Assembly (NCBI GenBank): GCA_963784995.1
Contig: CAWATZ010000007.1
Location: forward strand, 62,001-126,000
Direction: 5' to 3'
DNA from: CAWATZ01 sp963784995
GTDB taxonomy: Bacteria; Planctomycetota; Planctomycetia; Gemmatales; Gemmataceae
DNA length: 64,000 nucleotides
Every line of letters begins with the position of its first letter. Position 1 is the first letter of the stretch. The position numbers were made by a program, and so were the translations under genes. The notes under the pieces are model-generated. The model was not told the origin of the DNA and ran no database searches. It worked only from the letters and a program-made list of their open reading frames with translations. This document shows positions 25,107 through 34,776 of this stretch, piece by piece.

Positions 25107-27119
25107 ATGCCAATCGCGGTCCAGTGCGGGTGCGGCAAGCAGTTCCGCGTCCCCGAAGAATATGCCGGCAAGAAGATCAAGTGTACCTCGTGCGGCGAAA
25201 CGCGCCTGGTCGCCGCCACCGTATCGAACGGCACGGCGAAGAACGGTACGGCGAAGAACGGAACAGCTCAGGGCCCCGCGGCCCCGACCGCCCCACCCGC
25301 GCCGGCCGCGGCGCCGGCGGTCGTCACGTTCCAGTGCGGCGAGTGCAACCAGCCGATGCAGGCCAAAGCGGAATTCGCGGGCAAGAAGACCAAGTGTCCC
25401 GCCTGCAAAGCGACCGTGACCATCCCCGGCCCCGAAGAGGAGGCCGAGGAGGTCGAGGAGGTCGAAGAGGAGGAGACGCCCCGGAATCGCATCCAGGCCG
25501 GCAAACCGCAGTCGAAGAAGGCCGGCAAACGCCCCGTGGAAGACGAGGCCGATGAGGTCGAAGAGGTCGAGGAGATCGAGGAAGAAGCGGAGGAGGTCGA
25601 GGAGGAAGAGGAACGCCCCCGGGGGCGAATCCAGTCCGGCAAGACGATGAAGAAAGCCGCCGGCAAGCGTTCCCGGGACGAGGACGATGAGGTCGAAGAG
25701 ATCGAGGAGGAAGACGAGGAAGAAGATGACCGGCCGAGGAAGGGCAAGAAGAGCAAGAAGCCGCTCAAGAAGAAGCGCTCCGGGATGGGCCTGCTGATTG
25801 GCCTGGCCATCGGCGCGTTGCTGCTGGTGGGCGGCGGCGTGGTGGCGCTGGTGCTGCTGATGGGCGGCAGCGGAGGCGCCGACCTGGCGATGATCCCGGC
25901 CGACGCCCAGGTCTTTGCCGTGGTGCAGGTCAAGGACGTCTGGAAGCAGCCACTTGTCCAGGAAGCCATGCGCCAGGCGAAACAGAAATCCGGCAAGGAC
26001 CTCGCCGCCGAGTTCGAGAAGGAATCGGGCCTTTCCCCCTCTGAAATTGAGCGGGTGACGTACGCGGCTCTGGACACGAACATGGACAGGTGGTGGGTGG
26101 TCATTACCAGCACCAAGGCCATCGACAAGGCCCAATCGATCGAGAAGATGAAGCTGAACCCGGCCGAGCTGACCCACCAGGGCAAGACCTATTACAAGAG
26201 CAAAATGACCCCGGAAACGGTTCATTTTGCCAGCAGCCGGATGCTGATTTCCGCACCAAACGAGGCGAGCATGAAGGTCGCCCTGGAGCAGCTGACGGGA
26301 AGCCGCAAGGCGACCGGCGGCAAGCTCGCCAGCGCCATCAGCCAGGCGGGCAAGCACCACGTGGTGGTCGGCTTCGTGGTCCCTCCCGGGATGGCCCAGA
26401 TGGGGAAGATGATGGCCGGCGGGGGCCCCAAAGGGCCAGCTGCCGGTCCTGACTTCACCCCCCTTCTCGAAGTGCAAAGTGGGACGGTGACGGCGGACCT
26501 CAACGGCAACACCATCCAGTACGTTCTCTCGGGCGACTTTCCCGATGCGGCGAAAGCGGCCAAGGGCAAGGAAACGCTGGACAATCTGAAGAAGGCCATT
26601 CCCGCTCTGGCCCTGTTCGTGCCGGACAAGCAGATGGTGGATGAGCTGAACAAGGCCGCCGACGCGATGAGCATTAGCCTCTCGGGCAATACGGTCACCC
26701 TCAAGAGCAGCCAGACCATCAAGAACGAAGACCTGGCCAAGGCGTTCGCCGGGATGCCCATGGGCAACCTGGGTGGAGGGATGCCAAAACCCGGACCGAG
26801 ACCAGGACCGGGGCCCAAACCGAAGCCAGACCCCGGGCAACAGCCAAGGCCGGGCCGGGGGGGCAACAACCCCAAAGCGGGCATCTCCTTCGCAAACTAC
26901 AAGAAGATCAGCGTGGGTCCGGACGATCCTCCTGGCAAGGTGCTGACCCGGGCCGAGGTGGAGGCCATTTTGGGACCGCCGACAAAAAACCTTGGCTCCC
27001 AGGAGATCGCCGCTGGCTTCCGCTCAACCGAAACTCTTGAGTGGCGCGATGCCAAAGCAACCATCACCGTCCACTTCCTCAACGGCAAGACCACCGGCTC
27101 GTCCTACAAGGGCAAGTGA
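25107..27119 (+). CDS. Zinc-ribbon/acidic/TM protein, paralogue B
   Basis: A 670-residue protein, closely similar to the gene before it: nearly identical at the DNA level over the first 90 bases. Two N-terminal zinc ribbons (first CGCGKQFRVPEEYAGKKIKC; second CGEC...CPAC), an extended Glu-rich acidic tract with the repeated phrase GRIQSGK, a Lys-rich patch, and one membrane segment (MGLLIGLAIGALLLVGGGVV). The exported part matches the middle of paralogue A (MIPADAQVFAVVQVKDVW; ALALFVPDKQMVDELNKAAD), then a Pro/Gly-rich linker and a different ending (GKVLTRAEVEAILGPPTKNL ... ITVHFLNGKTTGSSY), resembling a small SmpA/BamE-like lipoprotein fold, rather than the DUF1559-like end of A and C. Function unknown. 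Confidence 0.75.
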   Translation: MPIAVQCGCGKQFRVPEEYAGKKIKCTSCGETRLVAATVSNGTAKNGTAKNGTAQGPAAPTAPPAPAAAPAVVTFQCGECNQPMQAKAEFAGKKTKCPACKATVTIPGPEEEAEEVEEVEEEETPRNRIQAGKPQSKKAGKRPVEDEADEVEEVEEIEEEAEEVEEEEERPRGRIQSGKTMKKAAGKRSRDEDDEVEEIEEEDEEEDDRPRKGKKSKKPLKKKRSGMGLLIGLAIGALLLVGGGVVALVLLMGGSGGADLAMIPADAQVFAVVQVKDVWKQPLVQEAMRQAKQKSGKDLAAEFEKESGLSPSEIERVTYAALDTNMDRWWVVITSTKAIDKAQSIEKMKLNPAELTHQGKTYYKSKMTPETVHFASSRMLISAPNEASMKVALEQLTGSRKATGGKLASAISQAGKHHVVVGFVVPPGMAQMGKMMAGGGPKGPAAGPDFTPLLEVQSGTVTADLNGNTIQYVLSGDFPDAAKAAKGKETLDNLKKAIPALALFVPDKQMVDELNKAADAMSISLSGNTVTLKSSQTIKNEDLAKAFAGMPMGNLGGGMPKPGPRPGPGPKPKPDPGQQPRPGRGGNNPKAGISFANYKKISVGPDDPPGKVLTRAEVEAILGPPTKNLGSQEIAAGFRSTETLEWRDAKATITVHFLNGKTTGSSYKGK

Positions 27120-27170
27120 GGAGAGGGAGGGGCAAACGACCGTGGTGGGTGCTTGAGCCGGCCGACGTTG

Positions 27171-27217
27171 CGACACCGGGCAGGGAAGATGTATCCTATC
27201 TTACCTGCCCGGTGTCG
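27171..27217. repeat. Hairpin between paralogues B and C
   Basis: Arms CGACACCGGGCAGG (27171-27184) and its complement (27204-27217); an inner AAGAT/ATCTT pair extends the stem with one mismatch. Partial terminator or processing site between two same-strand genes. Confidence 0.75.
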
Positions 27218-27263
27218 TTTCTCGGGAGATCGGTGGGGGTGCTTCGGAAAAGAGAGGTTCGCC

Positions 27264-28340
27264 ATGCCAATCCTGATGCGCTGTACGTGTGGCAAGCAAC
27301 TGCGGCTGGGCGATGAACTGGCCGGCAAGAAGGTGCGCTGTCCCGCGTGCCAGGCGATCGTCGCCGTGGAGTCCGCCGCGGCCGACGCGGTCCAGGCCGC
27401 TGACGCGAGCAAGACCAGCTCCAAGGCGAAGTCCCGGCCGGCGCCCGAACCGGAAGAGGAAGAAGAGGCCGAGCGGATCAAGGCCGAGAAACCCCGGAGC
27501 AAAGCGGGCAAGAAAAAAGCACCGATCGTTGACGCAGAGGACGTTGAGGAAGCGGACCAGGATGAGGTCGAGGAGGAAGACCGGCCGCGGCGGCGCAAGA
27601 AACGGCCTGTAAAGCAGGGGCTGAGTACAGGCGCCTGGATCGGCATTGGCGCTGGCATCTTGGTCGTGGTCCTGGGGATCTGCGGCGGAGGGATCTATTT
27701 TCTCGTCAGCGGCCTGAGCGGCGGCGTGGACAAGGTTCGAGGGGCGGCCGCTCGCGTCCAGAGTCAGAACAACCTCAAGCAGATCGGCCTGGCGTGTATC
27801 AACCACAACGACGCGACCACGCAGTTCCCGACCGACATCTGCGATGCGACGGGGAAACCTCTGCTCAGCTGGCGCGTCGCCATTTTGCCGTACGTCGAAC
27901 AGCAGGGGCTGTACGCCAAGTTCAAACTGAACGAGCCCTGGGACAGTGCCAACAATCGCCCGCTGATGGAGCAAATGCCGAAGGTCTTCGAGGTGCCAAC
28001 CCATCCTTCGACCAACATGACGCATTATCAGCGCTTCGTTGGCCCCGACACCCTGTTCCCAGTTGGGAAGAAAGTCAGGTATCCAGGTGACTTCACCAAG
28101 GGAACGTTCAATAGCCTCCTGGTGGTGGAAGCCGCTTTCCCCGTCTACTGGACCAAACCCGAAGACATTCCCTTCAACGCCAACGGCGATCCCGTTGCTC
28201 AGCTGGACTTCACCGACGGCAAATGCAACGTCCTCCTGGGTGATCTATCCGTCCGGATCATCAGCAGGACTATTCCTCCGCAGGAGATCAAGAACGCTGT
28301 CACCAAGAACGGACCGCCGGCAAACACGGGGTCGTGGTGA
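27264..28340 (+). CDS. Zinc-ribbon/TM DUF1559-like protein, paralogue C
   Basis: A 358-residue protein starting at ATG 27264 (AGAGG 6 bases upstream). It has a single N-terminal ribbon (CTCGKQLRLGDELAGKKVRC then PAC), an acidic linker shorter than in A and B, an Arg/Lys patch and one membrane segment (AWIGIGAGILVVVLGICGGG). The exported part is a DUF1559-like domain: QSQNNLKQIGLACINHNDAT, LLSWRVAILPYVEQQGLYAK, FKLNEPWDSANNRPLMEQMP and a final ISRTIPPQEIKNAV. Unlike typical DUF1559 proteins it has no pilin-type N-methylation leader; the ribbon plus membrane anchor replaces it. It ends 37 bases before a compact terminator. Role unknown, likely at the envelope. Confidence 0.78.
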   Translation: MPILMRCTCGKQLRLGDELAGKKVRCPACQAIVAVESAAADAVQAADASKTSSKAKSRPAPEPEEEEEAERIKAEKPRSKAGKKKAPIVDAEDVEEADQDEVEEEDRPRRRKKRPVKQGLSTGAWIGIGAGILVVVLGICGGGIYFLVSGLSGGVDKVRGAAARVQSQNNLKQIGLACINHNDATTQFPTDICDATGKPLLSWRVAILPYVEQQGLYAKFKLNEPWDSANNRPLMEQMPKVFEVPTHPSTNMTHYQRFVGPDTLFPVGKKVRYPGDFTKGTFNSLLVVEAAFPVYWTKPEDIPFNANGDPVAQLDFTDGKCNVLLGDLSVRIISRTIPPQEIKNAVTKNGPPANTGSW

Positions 28341-28377
28341 AGGGATTCGCCTCGGCGCTTGCGGGTTCAAAGAGAAA

Positions 28378-28408
28378 CGGGGCGGTCGCCAGCCTGGCGA
28401 CCGCCCCG
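28378..28408. terminator. Bidirectional terminator hairpin
   Basis: CGGGGCGGTCGCC (28378-28390), loop AGCCT, GGCGACCGCCCCG (28396-28408); flanking GAAACGG/CCGTTTC can lengthen it. It sits between convergent stops (paralogue C at 28340, Gfo/Idh gene at 28428). Confidence 0.75.
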
Positions 28409-28427
28409 ATGCCGTTTCAGCGCGGCC

Positions 28428-29721
<1,294 letters not shown>

Positions 29722-29769
29722 GAGCGCGTCTCCCTTGAGTGGAATGGAAAAGAGGGTGATTCGGCGAAG

Positions 29770-29821
29770 GTAGCCATCACGCGGAGCGTGATGAGAACAT
29801 CACGCGGAGCGTGATGGCTAC
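29770..29821. repeat. Nested hairpin with a duplicated 17-base palindrome
   Basis: ATCACGC-GGA-GCGTGAT occurs twice (29776-29792 and 29799-29815) and the pair is enclosed by GTAGCC/GGCTAC (29770-29775, 29816-29821), giving either two small hairpins or one long one. It lies between two same-strand genes, just downstream of the SUMF1 gene's neighbour start. Confidence 0.88.
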
Positions 29822-29826
29822 TCATG

Positions 29827-30882
29827 TCATTTCTCCTGCCCCGGCGGATAGTTCGGGCTTTGCCGGGTGACCTTGGACCGCAGTCCCTTCAGGTTGTCCT
29901 GTTCCTCGACCGGTCGGACCACGCGGAAGCCGATGTAATCGTACTTGGTCAGCCACCAGATGCTCTGCGGCCGTTGCGGGTCGAAGCGGATCCAGTTCTT
30001 CTCCGAGCCCCGGCGAGCGGCGCTGCGGCACTTGTCCGCTGCGTCGGTCCACGAGCCGCCCCGGGCCACGTGCGGAAAGCGCGTGTCGGTCGGCACCAGC
30101 ACCGGGCCCCAGGTCAGCTTGTCCGCCGGGAACTTGCTGTAGTAATCCTTCTGGTAATGGTCCAGGCACCACTCCAGGATGTTGCCGTAAATGTCGTGCA
30201 GGCCCCACGGGTTGGGCTTCTTGCTGCCGCACTTGTGCGTCGTGTCGTCGGCGTTGTCCTTGAACCAGGCGTAATCGCCCAGGTCCTTGGGGTCGTCGCC
30301 GAAGAAGTACGCCGTCCTGGTGCCGGCCCGGGCGGCATACTCCCACTCGGCCTCGGTCGGCAGCCGATAGAGCTTGCCCGTCTTCTTCGACAGCCAGCGG
30401 CAGTACTCCATCGCGGCGTGGTGCGTCATGCACAGGGCCGGATGGTTGTCGCGCTCGTGGCCGTAGGTCTCATCGACGTAGGGAGGCGTCGGGCCGGTGA
30501 TGGCGTCGGGGTTCTCCTTGAGCTTCGTGTCGTTGTTGTCGGGATGATCGACGCCCATCTCCTTGCGGAAGATGTCGTACTCGTCCCAGCTGACCTCGCA
30601 CCTGCCCATCCAGAACGCCCGGATGCCGACCTGGTGCTGCGGGCCCTCGTCGTCCAGCCGGCCCTTCTCGCCGGCCGGGCTGCCCATCAGGAACTCGCCG
30701 GCCGGGATGGGGACCATGTCAAAGGCAACGTCGCTGCCGGGAATCTTTTCCTTGTAAGGCTTGTGCTCCGGCAGCGGAGCCGCATCGACCTCGGGAACGG
30801 GCCGGGGGCCCGGCAGCAGGCTGACCGCCAGGGCCGTCAGCACCAGACCGATTCCCAGACAACGCTGTAAATGACGCTTCAT
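29827..30882 (-). CDS. Secreted formylglycine-generating-enzyme-fold (SUMF1) protein
   Basis: A 351-residue protein; ATG 30882 with GGAG 10 bases upstream. Signal peptide MKRHLQRCLGIGLVLTALAV. The domain shows the FGE-sulfatase layout: FDMVPIPAGEFLMGSPAGEK, HQVGIRAFWMGRCEVSWDEY, HPALCMTHHAAMEYCRWLSK, YRLPTEAEWEYAARAGTRTA, PNPWGLHDIYGNILEWCLDH, VARGGSWTDAADKCRSAARR and the closing GFRVV. These mark the Ca-binding C-type-lectin-like fold. The copper-binding cysteine pair of true FGE is not evident near the end, so sulfatase activation is unproven; many planctomycete members are structural or binding proteins. Neighbouring apbE is divergent. Confidence 0.85.
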   Translation of the reverse strand: MKRHLQRCLGIGLVLTALAVSLLPGPRPVPEVDAAPLPEHKPYKEKIPGSDVAFDMVPIPAGEFLMGSPAGEKGRLDDEGPQHQVGIRAFWMGRCEVSWDEYDIFRKEMGVDHPDNNDTKLKENPDAITGPTPPYVDETYGHERDNHPALCMTHHAAMEYCRWLSKKTGKLYRLPTEAEWEYAARAGTRTAYFFGDDPKDLGDYAWFKDNADDTTHKCGSKKPNPWGLHDIYGNILEWCLDHYQKDYYSKFPADKLTWGPVLVPTDTRFPHVARGGSWTDAADKCRSAARRGSEKNWIRFDPQRPQSIWWLTKYDYIGFRVVRPVEEQDNLKGLRSKVTRQSPNYPPGQEK

Positions 30883-30902
30883 CTGTGTTAAGCTCCACAA
30901 CA

Positions 30903-30929
30903 GTTTCAATCGTTTCAATCGTTTCAATC
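30903..30929 (+). repeat. Three exact tandem copies of GTTTCAATC
   Basis: Copies at 30903-30911, 30912-30920 and 30921-30929 with a 9-base period, in the 69-base divergent gap between the SUMF1 gene and apbE. Such a short tandem in a shared promoter region could be a protein-binding array; no palindromic half-site is seen. Confidence 0.7.
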
Positions 30930-30951
30930 CGCCCGGCACTCTCCGGGGGAA

Positions 30952-31983
30952 ATGAGGGCCTTGCGATGCGCTATCTTGCTGAGTCTGTGTTGTGTCCTCT
31001 GCGTATCCTTGCCGGCCGGTGCCGAGACGCTGAAGCGATTCAGTTTCGACCAGCCGCACATGGGCACGCGCTTCCAATTGACGATGTACGCCCCGGACGA
31101 GGCAACGGCCAGTAAGGCGGCGAAAGCAGCGTTTGCACGGATCGCTGAACTTGATGGTATCATGACCGACTACCGTCCGACCAGTGAATTGATGCGTCTT
31201 TGTGCAAAAGCGGGCGGCGATCCGGTGCCGGTCAGCCCGGAGCTGTTCTTCGTGCTGGAAAAAGCCCAGGAAGTCTCGCGTCTGTCCGACGGCGCCTTCG
31301 ACGTCACCGTCGGCCCGGTGGTGCGTCTGTGGCGGCTGGCCCGCCGCACCCAGCGCCTGCCCGACGCCGACGACCTGGCCAAGGCCCGGGCCCTGGTGGG
31401 CTACAAGAACGTCAAGCTGGACGCGGGCAAACGGACGGTCCAGCTCCTCAAGGCCGGGATGCGGCTGGACCTGGGCGGCATCGGCAAGGGCTACGCCGCC
31501 GACGAGGCCCACAAGGTCCTCAAGGCCCACGCTGTCACCCGGGCCATTGTCGCCGCCGGCGGCGACCTGACCATCACCGACCCGCCGCCCGACGCTCCCG
31601 CCTGGACCATCGCCATCTATCCCCTGGAGCCGGACAAGGAGAAAAATGCCCCAAGCATCCTGATGAAGAACGCTTCCGTCTCCACGTCGGGCGATTTGCA
31701 GCAGTTCGCCGAGATCGACGGCAAGCGCTATTCGCACATTGTCGATCCGCGAACGGGAATCGGCCTGGTCGGGCGGATGAGCGCCACGGTGATCGCACCG
31801 ACCGGCATCCAGGCGGACAGCCTGACCAAGGTGCTGGCCGTGCTCGGGCCGGAGAAGGCGTTCCCGATACTGGAGAAGATCCCCGGCGTCTCTGCCCGGA
31901 TGGCCCGGATCATCGACGGCAAGCTGGACGTGCGGATGACGAAGAACTTTCCCAAACCGATCGACAAACCGAAGAAACCTTGA
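30952..31983 (+). CDS. apbE: FAD:protein FMN transferase (ApbE)
   Basis: A 343-residue exported flavin transferase that attaches FMN from FAD to a Thr of target proteins such as Nqr/Rnf subunits. ATG 30952 opens a signal peptide (LRCAILLSLCCVLCVSLPAG). Signature segments: QPHMGTRFQLTMYAPDE, ELDGIMTDYRPTSELMRLC, GAFDVTVGPVVRLW (the D-x-T/P-x-G-P motif), MRLDLGGIGKGYAADEAHKV (substrate loop), ASVSTSGDLQQF and YSHIVDPRTGIG with the Mg-binding D-P-x-T-G, then ADSLTKVLAVLG. All expected motifs are present and length is normal. No flavoprotein target gene is nearby. The ribosome-binding site is weak. Confidence 0.92.
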   Translation: MRALRCAILLSLCCVLCVSLPAGAETLKRFSFDQPHMGTRFQLTMYAPDEATASKAAKAAFARIAELDGIMTDYRPTSELMRLCAKAGGDPVPVSPELFFVLEKAQEVSRLSDGAFDVTVGPVVRLWRLARRTQRLPDADDLAKARALVGYKNVKLDAGKRTVQLLKAGMRLDLGGIGKGYAADEAHKVLKAHAVTRAIVAAGGDLTITDPPPDAPAWTIAIYPLEPDKEKNAPSILMKNASVSTSGDLQQFAEIDGKRYSHIVDPRTGIGLVGRMSATVIAPTGIQADSLTKVLAVLGPEKAFPILEKIPGVSARMARIIDGKLDVRMTKNFPKPIDKPKKP

Positions 31984-31988
31984 CATCC

Positions 31989-32059
31989 AGGCGAGCGGCG
32001 CGGCGTCAGCCCGCCGGTAGAAAGCCCTTACCGGCGGGCTTACGCCGCGCCGCTCGCCT
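31989..32059. repeat. Inverted repeat, family member 2 (31-bp arms)
   Basis: Arms 31989-32019 and 32029-32059 with one mismatch and a 9-base loop. It shares the arm core GGCGAGCGGCGCGGCGT with 17135-17205 and 59519-59606. It fills the apbE to 32079 gap and ends just before the next ribosome-binding site. Confidence 0.92.
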
Positions 32060-32078
32060 TCATGGGGAGGAGACAACC

Positions 32079-33272
32079 ATGCCGGAACCAAAGAAGGTCG
32101 CCGCCGTCGTCACGGAATACCGCAAATGGTCGCACGCCGACGTGATCGTCGGCAAGATCATCGAGGGCTACAACTACGACGACAAGGAGCGGCCCAATCT
32201 CAAGCTGGTGTCGATGTACGTCGATCAGTACCCGCCGAAGGACATGAGCCGGCTGCTGGCGAAGAAGTACGGCTTCCGGCTCTACGAGACCATCGCGGGT
32301 GCGCTGACGCTGGGCGGCAAGGAGCTGGCCGTCGATGGCGTCCTATGCATCGGCGAGCACGGCACTTATCCCAAGAACGATCGCGGCCAGATCCTCTATC
32401 CGAGGAGGCGATTTTTCGAGGAGGTGTGCTCGGTCTTCGAGAAGAGCAAGCGTTCGGTGCCGGTCTTCAGCGACAAGCACCTGGCCGCGACCTGGCAGGA
32501 CGCCAAATGGATGTACGACCGCTCCCGTGAGCTGTTCGTGCCCTTCCTGGCCGGCTCGTCCATTCCGGTCACCTGGCGCAGGCCCGAGCTGAAGCTGCCG
32601 AAGGGCTGCGAGCTGACCGATGCCGTGCAGATCGGCTACGGTCCCTTCGAGGGCTACGGCTTCCACGCCCTGGAGGGCCTGCAATGCCAGGTCGAACGCC
32701 GCAAGGGCGGCGAAACCGGCGTCAAGGCGGTGCAGTGCCTTCAGGGAGACGACATGTGGAAGGCGCTGGACCAGGGACGCTGGTCGAAGGAAGTGCTGGA
32801 GGCGGCGTTGAAGCTGGTGCCGGCCCATGCCGCCGGCGACTACCGGACCATAACCGCGAAGGCGAAAGAGGCCGGCGTGTTCCTGATCGAGTACCGCGAC
32901 GGCTTCAAGGCCGCCGTGGTCCTGCCCAACGGCTGGATCCACGAGGGCGAGGGCGGCGCGTTCATCTTCGGCGGCAAGCTCAAGGGCGCGGAGAAGCCCG
33001 TGGCCTGCCAGTACTACATGCAGCAGCCCGATCCCTTTGGCCATTTCACTTACCTGGTCAAGGCCATCGAGTCGCTGATCCAGACGGGCCACGCCCCTTA
33101 CCCGGTGGAGCGGACGCTGCTGACCACGGGCATTCTCGATGCGGTGATGATCAGCAAGGACGAAAAGCACCGGCGCGTCGAGACGCCGCACCTGGCGATC
33201 AAGTACCAGCCGACCGACTGGCCGTTTGCCACCGATCCGGTGCCGAAGGCGATCAAGCGGGAGTTTCCGTGA
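32079..33272 (+). CDS. Conserved planctomycete protein of unknown function
   Basis: A 397-residue soluble protein; ATG 32079 has GGGGAGGAG 6 bases upstream. The first half has a pattern I recognise from a family frequent in planctomycetes and relatives: VAAVVTEYRKWSHADVIVGK, KLVSMYVDQYPPKDMSRLLA, ALTLGGKELAVDGVLCIGEH followed by GTYP, then VPVFSDKHLAATW and FLAGSSIPVTWRRP. The alternation resembles the nucleotide- and substrate-binding layout of Gfo/Idh-type proteins, but there is no G-x-G-x-x-G motif. A later segment (QCQVERRKGGETGVKAVQCL) is also conserved. No export signal. The following SUMF1 gene starts 2 bases after its stop, so the two are co-transcribed. Function not known. Confidence 0.7.
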   Translation: MPEPKKVAAVVTEYRKWSHADVIVGKIIEGYNYDDKERPNLKLVSMYVDQYPPKDMSRLLAKKYGFRLYETIAGALTLGGKELAVDGVLCIGEHGTYPKNDRGQILYPRRRFFEEVCSVFEKSKRSVPVFSDKHLAATWQDAKWMYDRSRELFVPFLAGSSIPVTWRRPELKLPKGCELTDAVQIGYGPFEGYGFHALEGLQCQVERRKGGETGVKAVQCLQGDDMWKALDQGRWSKEVLEAALKLVPAHAAGDYRTITAKAKEAGVFLIEYRDGFKAAVVLPNGWIHEGEGGAFIFGGKLKGAEKPVACQYYMQQPDPFGHFTYLVKAIESLIQTGHAPYPVERTLLTTGILDAVMISKDEKHRRVETPHLAIKYQPTDWPFATDPVPKAIKREFP

Positions 33273-33273
33273 A

Positions 33274-34131
33274 ATGAAGCCGATCGAAGCCAGTTTCCGC
33301 CAAGACTGTCTGAAGCACGTCGAGGATCCGACGCCCTGGCTGGTCTTTTCCGACTGGCTGGAGGAGGATGGCCAGCTTGCTCTGGCGGCTGCCTACCAGA
33401 AACGCCGCTTCCGTAACAGCCTCGGCATGGAGCTGGTGCTGGTGCCGGCGGGCTCCTTCTGGATGGGCGGCGGAGACGGCAAACCCGGCGACAAACAGGT
33501 CGAGATCCCGGCCGATTTCCTGATGGGGACGACCCCGGTGACCCAGGGGCAATGGCAGGCCGTCATGGCAAAGAACCCCAGCTCTTTTTCCCGCGCCGGC
33601 AGGGAGCGTGTGCAAGACGTTGCCGACGCCGACCTGCTGCGCTTCCCGGTCGAAAACGTGTCCTGGAACATGGTGAAGGGCTTCCTCAAGAAGCTCAATG
33701 CCCGGGAGAAAGGGAGTGGCTGGACGTACCGCTTACCGACGGAGGCCCAGTGGGAATACTCCTGTCGTGGTGGGGCTTCTTCCCAAGAAGAGTGTTCCTT
33801 CCACTTCTATCTCGACCAACCGAGCAACGACCTTTCCTCCACCCAGGCCAATTTCAATGGCAACTCCCCTGCTGGAAGCGCTGGCCAAGTGCCTTACCTG
33901 GGACGGCCGACCAGGGTGGGCTCGTACCAGCCGAACCGTCTGGGCCTGTACGACATGCATGGCAACGTCTGGGAATGGACTTCCTCCCAGCAAGGCCCGC
34001 ACCGGGTGATCCGGGGCGGGAGCTGGCTCGACCAGGGCGTGCTCTGCACGGCGGCGCTCCGGCGCTGGCACGAGCTGGGCATCAGCTTCACCGACCTGGG
34101 CTTCCGCCTTCTCGCAGTTCCGTCGGTTTAA
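33274..34131 (+). CDS. TIGR02996 domain fused to SUMF1/FGE-like domain
   Basis: A 285-residue cytosolic protein starting at ATG 33274, two bases after the previous stop (GGGAG 10 bases upstream). Residues 1-45 are the planctomycete TIGR02996 leader (FRQDCLKHVEDPTPWLVFSD then WLEEDGQ). The rest is an FGE-sulfatase fold: FRNSLGMELVLVPAGSFWMG, VTQGQWQAVMAKNPSSFSRA, VENVSWNMVKGFLKKLNARE, YRLPTEAQWEYSCRGGASSQ, LGLYDMHGNVWEWTSSQQGP, HRVIRGGSWLDQGVLCTAAL and GFRLLA. The catalytic Cys pair of authentic FGE is absent from the expected place (SWLDQGVLCTAALRR has a single Cys). Likely a binding or regulatory module; partner unknown. Confidence 0.85.
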   Translation: MKPIEASFRQDCLKHVEDPTPWLVFSDWLEEDGQLALAAAYQKRRFRNSLGMELVLVPAGSFWMGGGDGKPGDKQVEIPADFLMGTTPVTQGQWQAVMAKNPSSFSRAGRERVQDVADADLLRFPVENVSWNMVKGFLKKLNAREKGSGWTYRLPTEAQWEYSCRGGASSQEECSFHFYLDQPSNDLSSTQANFNGNSPAGSAGQVPYLGRPTRVGSYQPNRLGLYDMHGNVWEWTSSQQGPHRVIRGGSWLDQGVLCTAALRRWHELGISFTDLGFRLLAVPSV

Positions 34132-34181
34132 GCAAGCTCGAGCGGAGCCTGGAGCGGAGGTTGAAGGGAGGCAACGGAACG

Positions 34182-34714
34182 ATGGCGAAACGCACGAAGA
34201 AAGCTGTGCAAGCCCTGGTGGCGCCGGGAGAGGCTGCACCGCCTCTGGATTACGGAGCGCTGGTAGCGGCCATAGGACAGCTGCATCAGACGGCGCAGAG
34301 TCACGCGGTGCAGGCCATCAACGTGGCACTGACTTTGCGCAATCAGTGATTGCGCAATTCGCATGCTCACTGCCTTATGCGTCTCACTGTGTTACCCGAT
34401 TGTGCAATCAGTGATTGCACAATCGGGGGCTGAAGTGCCTCGTGGCCCTGGATCTGATCCTGGGCCGGTTTCGCCACGAATACGCCGGCGCGATGAACTT
34501 CTACCTGAACTATCTGAAGGCCGAGGAAATGGAAGAGGGCGAGAATCCGCCGATCGGCATCCTGTTATGCTCGGAAAAGAACGAGACGCACGTGGAATAC
34601 GCCCTGGGCGGAATGAGCAACCGGATCTTCGTTTCCCGCTACCTGCCGCACGTGCCCACGAAGGAAGAACTGGAAACATTCTTGCGGCAGACGCGGCGCC
34701 GGCTGGAGGCATGA
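34182..34714 (+). pseudogene. Broken DUF1016/YhcG-type nuclease gene with internal deletion
   Basis: The first piece (34182-34349, 55 residues) reads LDYGALVAAIGQLHQTAQSH then AVQAINVALTLRNQ and stops; this is the start of the DUF1016 N-terminal domain, which normally continues after the L-T-L-R-N-W helix. A second open piece (about 34431-34714) reads LVALDLILGRFRHEYAGAMN, FYLNYLKAEEME, PPIGILLCSEKNETHVEYAL, the C-terminal PDDEXK nuclease half (K/D...Q/A-M-N-F-Y-L, G-I-L-L-C-x-E-K-N). Roughly 200 residues between them are missing and replaced by two palindromes. Intact proteins of this type accompany restriction systems and integrons. This copy is presumably dead. Confidence 0.7.
34336..34427. 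repeat. Two related palindromes at the deletion point
   Basis: TGCGCAATC-AGT-GATTGCGCA (34336-34356) and a 33-base perfect palindrome with 15-bp arms CCCGATTGTGCAATC (34395-34427). Both contain CAATCAGTGATTG. They flank a 38-base spacer exactly where the DUF1016 gene is interrupted. Confidence 0.85.
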
Positions 34715-34776
34715 GGCTTCTCGAACATCGTGCCGTAGGGGAGAGATGGGATAGCACACAATCCGAGGCCCAGCAC

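Noticed and set aside
30903..30929. GTTTCAATC resembles the 3' end of many CRISPR repeats
   Set aside because: The copies are adjacent with a 9-base period and no spacers; no cas gene is near, so this is a simple tandem repeat.
30883..32091. Long minus-strand open frame continuous with the SUMF1 gene
   Set aside because: It is the antisense of apbE in high-GC DNA; the real start of the SUMF1 gene is ATG 30882 with signal peptide and ribosome-binding site.
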